Positions 33,964 to 40,964 of a stretch of 40,964 nucleotides of DNA are shown here, piece by piece. The notes beneath the pieces were generated by a model, which had not been told where the DNA came from, did no database searches, and saw nothing but the letters and a program-made list of their open reading frames with translations. The position numbers were made by a program, and so were the translations under genes. Numbering within the stretch: the stretch's first letter is position 1; each line of letters opens with the position of its first letter. Origin of the DNA: a virus; IMG/VR virus record IMGVR_UViG_3300034121_001234, positions 1 to 40,964 of that record; one strand, written 5' to 3'.

Positions 33964-34776
33964 TCAATAAGTTCCACCATCTAGACGAACGTTTTGTAGA
34001 GTGTAGTCACCCATGTCCCAAGCGTCGTTTGTTTCGTTCCATACGAACTGTACGTTAGTACTAGTTCCACGTTCTACTTCGAAACCAGCATTCTGAGTAG
34101 GAGTACCTACCTCGTCTGCGTTAAGAATAATAATGCTGTCACCAATGCTAACGTTATTAGAGTTAACGGTTGTAGTAGTGCCGTTTACAGTAAGATCACC
34201 TGTAACAACAACAGCACCACCAACGTTAAGGCCTCCTGCGATACCTACACCGCCAGAAACGATGAGAGCACCTGTACCTACCGTAGTTGAAGCTGTAGCG
34301 TTTGTTAGTGTGACTGCGGTTGCGGTAGTAGCTCCACGACCTGTTACAGTAGCTAGAGTGTCTGCTTCTGCTGTTAGATAAGAGCCAGCAGGTTGAATAC
34401 CAGCTTCTGCTAGAGTGTTGTTGATCCAGCCTGAACCAGTCCACTTAAGGAGTTCGCCAGCTGCAATGCTAGTAATAGTAACATCAGTTAGACTTGAAAG
34501 TGAAGAGGCAGAGGAACTACTTGACGTCCAAGCAGTACCATTGTAAACCTTTAGAGTATCGTTAGCAGAGTCGTACCAAAGGTCTCCTTCAGCAGGAGCG
34601 GTAGGAGCTGTAGCACCTACGTAGGCAGCACCAATAGGCACAACTAGGTTAGAGTTGTTTTTAGCATAAAGTTTACGGTCAGCTAGGTTAAGTGCTACTT
34701 CTCCGATTTCAAGGTCGGTAGTTAGTGGGACAGCTCCTGCTGTTGAAGACTTCTTTAGAAGAATTTTAGTTGACAT
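33964..34776 (-). CDS. Fibre protein sharing the attachment module
   Basis: A 270-residue protein with the same N-terminal module as the next gene (ILLKKSSTAGAVPLTTDLE, then IGEVALNLADRKLYAKN). It continues with GDLWYDSANDTLKVYNGTAW, a common fibre repeat, and TGALIVSGGVGIAGGLNVGG, the beta-helix-like motif of cyanophage fibres. The C-terminus, FVWNETNDAWDMGDYTLQN, is also characteristic. It overlaps the preceding gene by TAATG. Part of the fibre cassette. Confidence 0.8.
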   Translation of the reverse strand: MSTKILLKKSSTAGAVPLTTDLEIGEVALNLADRKLYAKNNSNLVVPIGAAYVGATAPTAPAEGDLWYDSANDTLKVYNGTAWTSSSSSASSLSSLTDVTITSIAAGELLKWTGSGWINNTLAEAGIQPAGSYLTAEADTLATVTGRGATTATAVTLTNATASTTVGTGALIVSGGVGIAGGLNVGGAVVVTGDLTVNGTTTTVNSNNVSIGDSIIILNADEVGTPTQNAGFEVERGTSTNVQFVWNETNDAWDMGDYTLQNVRLDGGTY

Positions 34777-35231
34777 TAGTAGTTGCCTCCGGTAATAATA
34801 AGATTAGGGTTGTTTAAGTTGTTAGTAGCTACATAGTGAGCGGTACTACTATTGTAAACTAGCATAGAACCATCTTGTCTGTTTGTGTTGTCGATGTCAC
34901 GAACCCTACTAGTTGTCAGCCTATAGTTTTTGTAATTAGAAGAAGCAGCTTCGTAGGCGAGATAGTCACCGTCAGCAAGACTGTTTATAGTAACGTCAGA
35001 CAGTCCACCTAGAGCTAGGCTACTGTTTATGTTTCCAGCTATGATTTGAGTTACAACCCCTGAAGAGTTAGTTACTTCGATTACTAAGTCATTGTCTTGA
35101 TTGATAAAAGCATTGGTAACTGTGTCGCCTTTAGAACCTTGCCCGCCAGTACGAGCTAGAGAAACAATATACTCTTTATTTTCTAAAGAAATCTCTATAG
35201 TGTTGTTTTTAGTTGTTAAGTTATAGTTCAT
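34776..35231 (-). CDS. Fibre-linked protein with short collagen-like start
   Basis: A 151-residue protein with the N-terminal SLARTGGQGSKGDTV (about 24-38), a short collagen-like Gly-x-x segment common at joints in aquatic phage fibres, and then LGGLSDVTINSLADGDYLAY, a beta segment shared in style with the neighbouring fibres. The C-terminus is Asn/Ser-rich and closes with ITGGNY, similar to the LDGGTY end of the next fibre. It is probably a linker or adaptor in the fibre. Confidence 0.7.
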   Translation of the reverse strand: MNYNLTTKNNTIEISLENKEYIVSLARTGGQGSKGDTVTNAFINQDNDLVIEVTNSSGVVTQIIAGNINSSLALGGLSDVTINSLADGDYLAYEAASSNYKNYRLTTSRVRDIDNTNRQDGSMLVYNSSTAHYVATNNLNNPNLIITGGNY

Positions 35232-35232
35232 A

Positions 35233-35670
35233 TTAAAACTCCGTGGGGGAGTATAGTACTTCTACTAACCCTCTGAGAGGTTTCCAGATTTGCTGTTGGT
35301 TACCTACTCCGGGGTCTTTTATTTCTAGTTCGATATAACCATAAACAGGTTTATCAGGTGAAGGTTGAACTGTCCAGAGTGAAATCAAGGCTTCAGGAAA
35401 AACAATCTTAAAAGTATTGTCAGTGACAGTAGTGTCTAGTATAACTAACTGTGTAATCACACCTGAAGGCCTTGCAACAACTGGGATTTTACCGTCGCCT
35501 GTATTCAGGGCTTCTATCACTGTTACTTTTAAAGTGTAACCTGTTAAGTTAGTTAGCCACTTCAAGGCAACTTCCATGTGAAGCTGTTCACCGTCTACGA
35601 TACTTGTTAAGACTGCTCCATTGTCCGAGATCAGGTCTTGGGAAGCAGAAGTAATTTTACTACGTGCCAT
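35233..35670 (-). CDS. Virion structural protein, fibre-adaptor candidate
   Basis: A 145-residue beta-rich protein upstream of the fibre genes. It starts MARSKITSASQDLISD and has alternating hydrophobic strands with VPEALISLWTVQPSP style turns; GLVEVLYSPTEF at the C-terminus resembles structural proteins of aquatic phages. GAGGAG lies about eight bases before the ATG. It may attach fibres to the virion, by analogy with adaptors placed before fibre genes; no motif proves this. Confidence 0.58.
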   Translation of the reverse strand: MARSKITSASQDLISDNGAVLTSIVDGEQLHMEVALKWLTNLTGYTLKVTVIEALNTGDGKIPVVARPSGVITQLVILDTTVTDNTFKIVFPEALISLWTVQPSPDKPVYGYIELEIKDPGVGNQQQIWKPLRGLVEVLYSPTEF

Positions 35671-35733
35671 AGGTTGTCTCCTCTAACCGAGCCTCAGCTG
35701 GGTTTAATTTCAAAAGTCCTTCATTGAGGAGAG

Positions 35734-35871
35734 TTATTTCTTTTTATTTTTCTTCTTCTTGGCTTCTGACAGAGCAATAGCTACAGCTTGTTTTTGGGAG
35801 TATCCACGCTTCTTTTCTCTACGAATGTTAGCTGACACTGTTTTTTGTGAGTAACCTTTTTTAAGAGGCAT
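35734..35871 (-). CDS. Small basic protein (45 aa), common in phages
   Basis: A 45-residue very basic protein, MPLKKGYSQKTVSANIRREK followed by a second GYSQKQAVAIALSEAKKK block and a Lys-rich tail. Small proteins of this type, with two similar GYSQK segments, are frequent in phage genomes, usually near portal or terminase genes; their function is unknown. The high charge suggests nucleic acid binding. It starts in a TAATG overlap with the upstream small gene. Confidence 0.8.
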   Translation of the reverse strand: MPLKKGYSQKTVSANIRREKKRGYSQKQAVAIALSEAKKKKNKKK

Positions 35872-36065
35872 TAAGCAGACTTTCCGGGTAATTGTAAGCA
35901 AGTAGCTTGAATAAAGAAAGTTTGTGGTGAGGTGATAATAGACTTAACAACATCTAATTCTTGTTCACAAGCCAACTCAGTAACAAAGACTTTTTCTGTG
36001 TTGTAGAATACTTCACAAGAGCGAACATCATTTGTAGCACAAACCAGTAACATAGCTAAAAACAT
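35871..36065 (-). CDS. Small Cys-containing exported-type protein (64 aa)
   Basis: A 64-residue protein with a hydrophobic start (MFLAMLLVCA), then four Cys in total, two of which (residues about 17 and 33) lie in the middle and one near the end. Similar short proteins with hydrophobic starts and scattered Cys accompany portal genes in some phages. It may be periplasmic or membrane-attached, but the signal is short and uncertain. TAATG overlaps on both sides tie it to the portal and the basic protein gene. Confidence 0.6.
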   Translation of the reverse strand: MFLAMLLVCATNDVRSCEVFYNTEKVFVTELACEQELDVVKSIITSPQTFFIQATCLQLPGKSA

Positions 36066-37630
36066 TATACTGACTCCTCAATACTCATACCTGAGTTATC
36101 TTGAATAAGAGGATCTTGACCGATCTCTTCCATACCTAGTGTGTCGTCATAATCAGAAGGAAGAATGTCGTGTTGTTTAGCTACAGACAACCAAACAGAA
36201 CGAGGAATTAACCGATTCTGATACCATTCGGTAACTAACCGTGCCCACTCAGAACCTAGAGGCGTAGGGTTAAAGTCTGCTGACAGCTTGAACTCTAGTT
36301 CTTCAACTTCGAGGTCGCGGCCATAACGCCAGCGTAACATCAACTTAATAACTTCACCAAGAGTAGAAGACAGCTTGTTGTTTAACAACCCTAGTTGTGC
36401 AGTAAGACTAGAGTTTTTGATTTCTAGCGCAATACCAGACTGGTCACCTTCAGGAGCAAGAATACGGACACCCATTCTTGACATCTCTGCTAGGCTGAAC
36501 TCAATAGCTCGATCCATGTCTACAAGCGCATCTGTTGGAGTCTTGAAAGCATCGATTTTGTCGTTCGACCCTAGTTTGATCCAAGAGCCTAGTCCTGAGT
36601 TAACTACAGCTTGAAAGTCTTCTGTACTCATGTCAGAAAAGATTACAGGAGTAAAGGTAGAAGCACCATACATCAAGTGGTTACGACGAGAGACCTTGTT
36701 GTACAGAGCAATTTCCTTGTCGATAAGAGGAGTCAACATAGGAGTCTCTAGTGACACTTCACCGTTTAACGGGAAGATAGGCAACTGGTTCATAGGCTCG
36801 CCCCACATCATTGGAGTAATGACTTCTCCGTCTGCAATCCAGTGGTCGTTACTAAACAGCTCTGTACCAAAGATTTGAGTCATTCGAAGATCACCGTTAA
36901 TCAAATCTACGGTAGCTTCGCCTTCTTTCTTGTAGTACTGTACTCTATAAACACCAGCTTCGTCTAGGTAGTGATCTACTGCAACGATGTCTAGGTTTGG
37001 ATGCCACTCTGAGTCCTTGTAAGTTCTGCCAATGTAACGGAAAACAATACGAGTAAGAGTAGGACGACCTGTTGATCGGTCAATACCTGTTTGCCAGTTA
37101 ATAACGTCTTCTGCTCGCCAAAGTACAGGGTAAGGAGCAATCATCTTCTTTTGGTCGGGGTCTAGTTCGGTGTAGTTAGGTACTACAGGGAAGTCAACAG
37201 AAACCCAACCACGAGAAGTAGAAAGCTCTTCCCAGATAGCAGCGTCGAGGAAAGAAACAATTGGACGACCGTCTTCAGTGAAACGATTACGGATCCAGTT
37301 TTCAGCTTCTTCGGGTACTCCCTCTGGGAAGTTAATTTCAGGAGGCTTACGTAGTAACCCACCAGTAAGAATTTTAGCATACTGAGAGGTTAGACCGGGC
37401 AGTTCTGCCTCTGCCACATACCAACGATACTGTTCTTGAGACATACGAGGACTAAAGGGTACGAGTAGGTTTGTGTAGTTTACACTGTCGATGTAACGGT
37501 CATGTTCTTTAGAGTACAGCTCTCCATTCAGTACAGCACGGCAACGTTTCCAGATACGAACCATTGATTCATATTCGTAGCTTGGTGTTCCAACACCAGA
37601 CTTTGAAGTAAGGGTAGGTATTTGTGTCAT
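36065..37630 (-). CDS. Portal protein (DUF4055-like)
   Basis: A 521-residue protein of portal type. Seen are the N-terminal YESMVRIWKRCRAVLNG, then LTGGLLRKPPEINFPEG, a stem region with IFPLNGEVSLETPMLTPLIDKEIALYNKVSRRNHLMYG and the late LEIKNSSLTAQLGLLNNKL helix, a style of DUF4055 portal proteins. The order portal, MuF, scaffold, capsid supports it, although fibre genes lie in between. AAGGA six bases upstream of ATG. The dodecameric portal ring is the DNA channel and the anchor for terminase and connectors. Confidence 0.88.
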   Translation of the reverse strand: MTQIPTLTSKSGVGTPSYEYESMVRIWKRCRAVLNGELYSKEHDRYIDSVNYTNLLVPFSPRMSQEQYRWYVAEAELPGLTSQYAKILTGGLLRKPPEINFPEGVPEEAENWIRNRFTEDGRPIVSFLDAAIWEELSTSRGWVSVDFPVVPNYTELDPDQKKMIAPYPVLWRAEDVINWQTGIDRSTGRPTLTRIVFRYIGRTYKDSEWHPNLDIVAVDHYLDEAGVYRVQYYKKEGEATVDLINGDLRMTQIFGTELFSNDHWIADGEVITPMMWGEPMNQLPIFPLNGEVSLETPMLTPLIDKEIALYNKVSRRNHLMYGASTFTPVIFSDMSTEDFQAVVNSGLGSWIKLGSNDKIDAFKTPTDALVDMDRAIEFSLAEMSRMGVRILAPEGDQSGIALEIKNSSLTAQLGLLNNKLSSTLGEVIKLMLRWRYGRDLEVEELEFKLSADFNPTPLGSEWARLVTEWYQNRLIPRSVWLSVAKQHDILPSDYDDTLGMEEIGQDPLIQDNSGMSIEESV

Positions 37631-37633
37631 AGT

Positions 37634-37942
37634 TTATCCTTCTAGCTCTGTCTCAACAAGAGTCAACCCCATTAGGGCTAAGGCTTCTAAGCCAGAGACG
37701 CCAACTATTACAGTTAGCTTATCTGGTGTTGCGGTAATAGAGTCTGATTGTGTATAGCCTTCTAGCACACCTGAAGCCACTCTGTAGAGAGTAGTTCCGT
37801 CTGTCCAGACAGGAGCAGTTTCAACAACGTTCTCGTCAGTAAAACCGGGTGGGCAAGCGATAGTTACAACTTCCATGCTATAGGCCAAGCACATGGCAAG
37901 CTGATTGCTGTCTGCAACGGGTTCTGCGACTGTGATACTCAT
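37634..37942 (-). CDS. Unknown protein (102 aa)
   Basis: A 102-residue beta-rich acidic protein upstream of the portal. It contains two Cys in its N-terminal third and PVWTDGTTLYRVASG and VIVGVSGLEALALMGLTLVE segments. There is no signal peptide, membrane helix or recognisable domain. It ends four bases before the portal start and lies at the edge of a compositional shift: its base use is like the main body, whereas the next genes upstream are GC-rich. Possibly a virion or fibre accessory protein. Confidence 0.6.
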   Translation of the reverse strand: MSITVAEPVADSNQLAMCLAYSMEVVTIACPPGFTDENVVETAPVWTDGTTLYRVASGVLEGYTQSDSITATPDKLTVIVGVSGLEALALMGLTLVETELEG

Positions 37943-37947
37943 GTGGC

Positions 37948-38148
37948 TTACGCAGCTACAACAGGAAGGCTGGCGTTATAAGCAGCACGGGCAGCAGCGA
38001 TACCCTCTTCAGGTGTGGCTACGGAATACTGGGCCATATACGACAGTGCAGCCATGTTCATTACCATGTCCACATAGCCCTCATCTGTGGTGATTTGGAC
38101 GGTCGGTTGAACGTAGGCAGGTACGGTGGTGACGGTGTAATCAGTCAT
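37948..38148 (-). CDS. Small unknown protein (66 aa)
   Basis: A 66-residue protein beginning MTDYTVTTVPAYVQPTVQ and ending in an Ala-rich helix (EEGIAAARAAYNASL). I place the start at ATG 38148, which has AGGAG seven bases upstream and overlaps the preceding small gene by 8 bases; an upstream ATG at 38205 adds a basic, unlikely extension. It has the higher GC content of the right end. Such short proteins often follow fibre genes; function unknown. Confidence 0.65.
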   Translation of the reverse strand: MTDYTVTTVPAYVQPTVQITTDEGYVDMVMNMAALSYMAQYSVATPEEGIAAARAAYNASLPVVAA

Positions 38149-38299
38149 TTGCAGGCTCCTTGGCTTGAGTGGCTTCTTCCAACTTGGCGAGAAGCGTTGC
38201 GGCATCTTTTACGGCACGAAGGCCGAGGGCTTTTACGCCAGCGTCCAGCAGCCCAGCGAGGGCTTGGATTTCGTGGTCGGTGAGGGTGAGGTTGATCAT
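38141..38299 (-). CDS. Small helical protein (52 aa)
   Basis: A 52-residue helical protein starting MINLTLTDHEIQALAGLLDA, of a type common in phages: an LTLT start, a helical hairpin, and a Lys/Ala/Glu-rich tail (LLAKLEEATQAKEPAND). It lies between the fibre-like gene and the next short gene, with which it overlaps by 8 bases. No function is known for this group. Confidence 0.68.
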   Translation of the reverse strand: MINLTLTDHEIQALAGLLDAGVKALGLRAVKDAATLLAKLEEATQAKEPAND

Positions 38300-38300
38300 G

Positions 38301-39179
38301 TTATACTCCGATTACAGTCCAGTTTGCTCCGTTGTAGTTAACGAGAGCATAAGCCGCGCCACCGCCTGCAACCGTAGTGCCGATTGTGGGGGTCAGTGCG
38401 TTCGTCACGCGGGCGATCATGCCGACTAGCGGTGTTGCGGGAAGGGTTGCAACGGTGAGGGCTGTCACAACTTGGACAGAACCAGTGGTGTCAAACGTAA
38501 GGCGATTCAAGTTGTTTGAGCGGATTGAGAAGCTATGGTTACTCTCTGTTCCGATATAGTTGTTTACACCACCAAAATTATACCAGACCCCAGTCACGCC
38601 AGACCTAATATTATAGATACCTCCGCTTACTGATCTCAAATCTCCAGATGCAGTGACTTCAACACGCGTGGTTCCGTCCGTCTGGAGCGCCAGCGCCCGC
38701 GCTGTCCCGGTGCCAAGCTTTTCCGTGCCAATCGTCAGGACGTTCGTTGCCCACTTCATCACCCCACGCTCATAGTTTGATACGTCTGTATAGCTGTTGT
38801 ACAGGTTGAAGGCTTGGGCGTTCACGCCGTTGCGTTGGCCGAGGGTGTTGGCTGCGTCGCGGAGGATAGCAAGGTCGGTCGGCGATGCAAAGTTGTTCGT
38901 CGATGTGAATTGGAGGCTTCCTGATGTGCCACCAATATTGATAGACCCAGAAGAATGAGCCCTAAACCCAAGTCCAACGTCGACAACATCAGTAAATCCC
39001 GCCGCACGGGAATTCAGAATACCATCCTTTGTCACAAGAAACTTACTCACCCCACCAACCTGCAAGTTTATCAGCAGGGAGCCAGAAGCAGAGGCAGTGT
39101 CTGTGACGTTCATCTTTACAGCGGTGAAGGTAGTGCCGCTGGCGTTCCAAGTGTCAGCGAGGTCGTAGATATAAGCCAT
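38301..39179 (-). CDS. Fibre-like structural protein
   Basis: A 292-residue Gly/Ser/Thr-rich beta protein starting MAYIYDLADTWNASGTTFTA, with SGSLLINLQVGGVSKFLV and NVLTIGTEKLGTGTARALALQTDG repeats of the kind found in fibre and capsid-decoration proteins of environmental phages. The C-terminus has VATLPATPLVGMIARVTNA and a NGANWTVIG end, a typical fibre closing motif. GGAGGG, inside the end of the upstream gene, precedes the ATG. High GC relative to most of the window. Confidence 0.7.
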   Translation of the reverse strand: MAYIYDLADTWNASGTTFTAVKMNVTDTASASGSLLINLQVGGVSKFLVTKDGILNSRAAGFTDVVDVGLGFRAHSSGSINIGGTSGSLQFTSTNNFASPTDLAILRDAANTLGQRNGVNAQAFNLYNSYTDVSNYERGVMKWATNVLTIGTEKLGTGTARALALQTDGTTRVEVTASGDLRSVSGGIYNIRSGVTGVWYNFGGVNNYIGTESNHSFSIRSNNLNRLTFDTTGSVQVVTALTVATLPATPLVGMIARVTNALTPTIGTTVAGGGAAYALVNYNGANWTVIGV

Positions 39180-39181
39180 GA

Positions 39182-40964
39182 TTAGGCCCTCCGTTCTATA
39201 GTTTGGTTGAAGCGGTCCAGCACCGCAGTGTTGTCGCGGGCGAAGATGGTGGTGGAGATGTTGTTGGCAATGTTGATGCCCGTCTTGTCACCAACATAAA
39301 TCTCAGTGGAGGTTATCTGTGTTGCAGTTAAGTTAGCCCCGAAGCGGACGATCAGGCTGTAGATTTGGCCGTTGAAGGGGAATGTTGTTCCACCACGACG
39401 ACCGATGTAGAGGGGGTAGGCAAGGAAGTTTCCTGTGCCGCTATTGGTAGTAGTGGACTCTTGCGTTGAGGGTGTTGCCCCATTAACTCGTAGGGTAATT
39501 TCAGATGCGGGGGTTAAACCTGCTATATCGCTTGTAAATGCAATTACGTTAGTGATGGGTGCTCCGTAACCGACTGCGTTTTTTACTCCAGAAGTAGTAC
39601 CACTGAGAGCATATGAGTAATTTGGAGTAGTTGTTGCACCCCCAGCAGAACCATCAACAAAAACTCCAAAGGAACCGGTAGATAACCCAGAGTTTACTGA
39701 AAACTCCATGACTGTTTGTCCACCGTTTGCCAGCTTCCGCACCCCAGCAAAGACCTGAGCCTTGTCAATTCCCGGTGTGATGGTGGGGGTAACAAGGAAG
39801 TCATCTACACCGTCGAAGGACAGATACGACAGGGACTGCACCCCGGCTTCGGTCACGTCATACTGTGTGGTGACGCGCTGATAGGCTGTGGCGGTGGAGC
39901 CTGTTTCGAGTTGAGCGCCCCAGATGTAGGTGCCGGATGTGCCATTTCCTGTGTAGTTGCCCCCACGGGGAGCGGTGCCACTATCCATCAGCCACAGGAA
40001 AGAGCCGCCTGATGCCGCTGCCAGAGTGCTGGTTATCGTGATGCGGTAAAAGCCGTTCGCTGCTGCTGTGATAGTCGCCGCCGTGTACGTCCCGCCAGTT
40101 ACAGTACCGGCCTGAAGGTCAAAGTTTGCGTGGTTCGTGGACAGGGAGGTGGACCACAGCAACTGGACATACCGCGCGCCGTTTGCCTGCACATAGTACG
40201 AGGCCGTGTGCGCTGTAGCGGTTGGAGTTGTCGGGAACACTTGTCCGACGCCAATCTGCGTGGTTGCAGCGGCAGATACGATACGATCTGCGGTCGTTGT
40301 GCCATCGGGGGCCAAGGTAGTGTTTGCCACAACAGTGCAGCTATCTTTAGACCAAACTGCGTTGCTGAAATCCTCGCTCCACAAGATTTGGTTCCTCCGA
40401 CCACCCAGAGGCACGATACCATAAGTAGGGCGGGAAGCAGTAGTGGCTTGGGTGGCGTGGAAGCCGGGGAGTTCGCGGACGGAGACGGATGTGACTGAGA
40501 TTGCACCGACCGATGTGGTCGAAACGGCGAGACTAAAGTTGCCGCTTGCTACGTTAGCTTGAACAAGTGCGGTCTTTACGCCAGTACCGGAAAAAGTGGC
40601 TACCGTAGACCGCGGGTTGGAAGTCGAGCTTAGGATCACAGTGTAGTTGGCAAGGGTTGTTGAGGTAACGTTAATGGTCACCTGATACCAATTCCCCAGC
40701 ACAAAAGAAGACGTGTTGGAGTAAGCAAGATCAGTCCCACCAGCTCCGGTCTTTTCAGCAGTAAACGCACCGCCTGTTGAAGAAAACACGTCCCAAGCCA
40801 GACCGGAATTTGTCCACGATGATGCGGTGAAATCGCTCCCCAGCACCAGACCCTTAGACTTATCCAGCACCAGAGCAACAGACTGCCCCGGAGTGGTCAC
40901 AGGGGTAGTACCTGCGGTGTCGGTGAACATAGTGGCGGTCGGGAAGCGTTCGACGACTTCGGTG
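39182..40964 (-). CDS. Lectin-like fibre/appendage protein, 5' end cut by window edge
   Basis: The frame stays open upstream of the ATG at 40930 to the window edge (reading VVERFPTATMFTDTAG), and that ATG lies within a motif FPTATMFTDTAGTTPV that is normally internal, so I treat the gene as partial. The visible part has about 590 residues. Two lectin-like blocks can be seen: one with ILWSEDFSNAVWSKDS and GVGQVFPTTP, then YIWGAQLETGSTATAYQRV, and a second with LSYLSFDGVDDFLVTPT and PFNGQIYSLIVRF, as in concanavalin A or LamG domains of phage appendages. Probably binds cell-surface glycans. GC-rich and poor in CTAG. Confidence 0.8.
   Translation of the reverse strand, partial: TEVVERFPTATMFTDTAGTTPVTTPGQSVALVLDKSKGLVLGSDFTASSWTNSGLAWDVFSSTGGAFTAEKTGAGGTDLAYSNTSSFVLGNWYQVTINVTSTTLANYTVILSSTSNPRSTVATFSGTGVKTALVQANVASGNFSLAVSTTSVGAISVTSVSVRELPGFHATQATTASRPTYGIVPLGGRRNQILWSEDFSNAVWSKDSCTVVANTTLAPDGTTTADRIVSAAATTQIGVGQVFPTTPTATAHTASYYVQANGARYVQLLWSTSLSTNHANFDLQAGTVTGGTYTAATITAAANGFYRITITSTLAAASGGSFLWLMDSGTAPRGGNYTGNGTSGTYIWGAQLETGSTATAYQRVTTQYDVTEAGVQSLSYLSFDGVDDFLVTPTITPGIDKAQVFAGVRKLANGGQTVMEFSVNSGLSTGSFGVFVDGSAGGATTTPNYSYALSGTTSGVKNAVGYGAPITNVIAFTSDIAGLTPASEITLRVNGATPSTQESTTTNSGTGNFLAYPLYIGRRGGTTFPFNGQIYSLIVRFGANLTATQITSTEIYVGDKTGINIANNISTTIFARDNTAVLDRFNQTIERRA

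Noticed and set aside
37183-37380. Hydrophobic minus-strand ORF within the portal gene
   Set aside because: It is an alternative frame of the portal coding region with no ribosome site.
40099-40506. Arg/Pro/Ser-rich minus-strand ORF and overlapping plus-strand ORFs at 39716 and 40130
   Set aside because: They are out-of-frame readings of the GC-rich lectin-like fibre gene.
1-40964. CRISPR arrays, insertion sequences, integrase or repressor genes
   Set aside because: No direct-repeat spacer pattern, transposase, recombinase or lysogeny gene was seen on either strand.

Overview
The window looks like part of the genome of a tailed double-stranded DNA phage (Caudoviricetes). It carries a long non-contractile (siphovirus-type) tail module: a lambda J-like tail tip, a 2279-residue tape measure, tail tube proteins, and no sheath or contractile baseplate genes. 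An endolysin with an overlapping Rz/Rz1-type spanin pair points to a Gram-negative host. The fibre modules resemble those of aquatic phages, but the host cannot be named from this sequence. I saw no integrase, repressor, terminase or replication gene, so this is the virion and lysis half plus one accessory operon of a larger genome. Both window edges cut genes.

Left arm (2-5290, plus strand): a tight seven-gene operon. In order it encodes a class I glutamine amidotransferase (5' end cut off), a class II glutamine amidotransferase, a phiEco32-type COOH-NH2 ligase, an unknown protein, a second amidoligase, an ATP-grasp ligase and an unknown protein. Two ammonia-releasing domains and three carboxylate-amine ligases side by side suggest a pathway that builds amide or peptide-like bonds, with an unknown target. 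A GC-rich hairpin with a long T tract (5302-5357) separates this operon from the convergent minus-strand genes.

The rest is transcribed leftward from about 40964 to 5361. The order is: fibre-like genes of distinctly higher GC (38.1-41 kb), portal, a block of fibre and small genes (31.6-36 kb), a giant MuF head protein fused to a T7-type single-subunit RNA polymerase (27064-31587), an HNH-AP2 homing endonuclease, three small genes, a tRNA-Trp-like gene, scaffold, major capsid protein, head-tail connectors, two tandem tail tube genes, a tail chaperone pair made by a -1 frameshift at GGGAAAC, tape measure, distal tail genes, a J-like tail tip with propeller-like repeats, and the lysis cassette. 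At least ten gene junctions are TAATG stop-start overlaps, suggesting strong translational coupling.

The most remarkable item is the MuF-RNA polymerase fusion. It keeps the T7 catalytic Asp, Lys, Tyr and Asp positions and sits where the minor head protein normally lies. It is therefore a good candidate for a capsid-packaged polymerase that could enter the cell with the DNA. The second is the amide-ligation operon.
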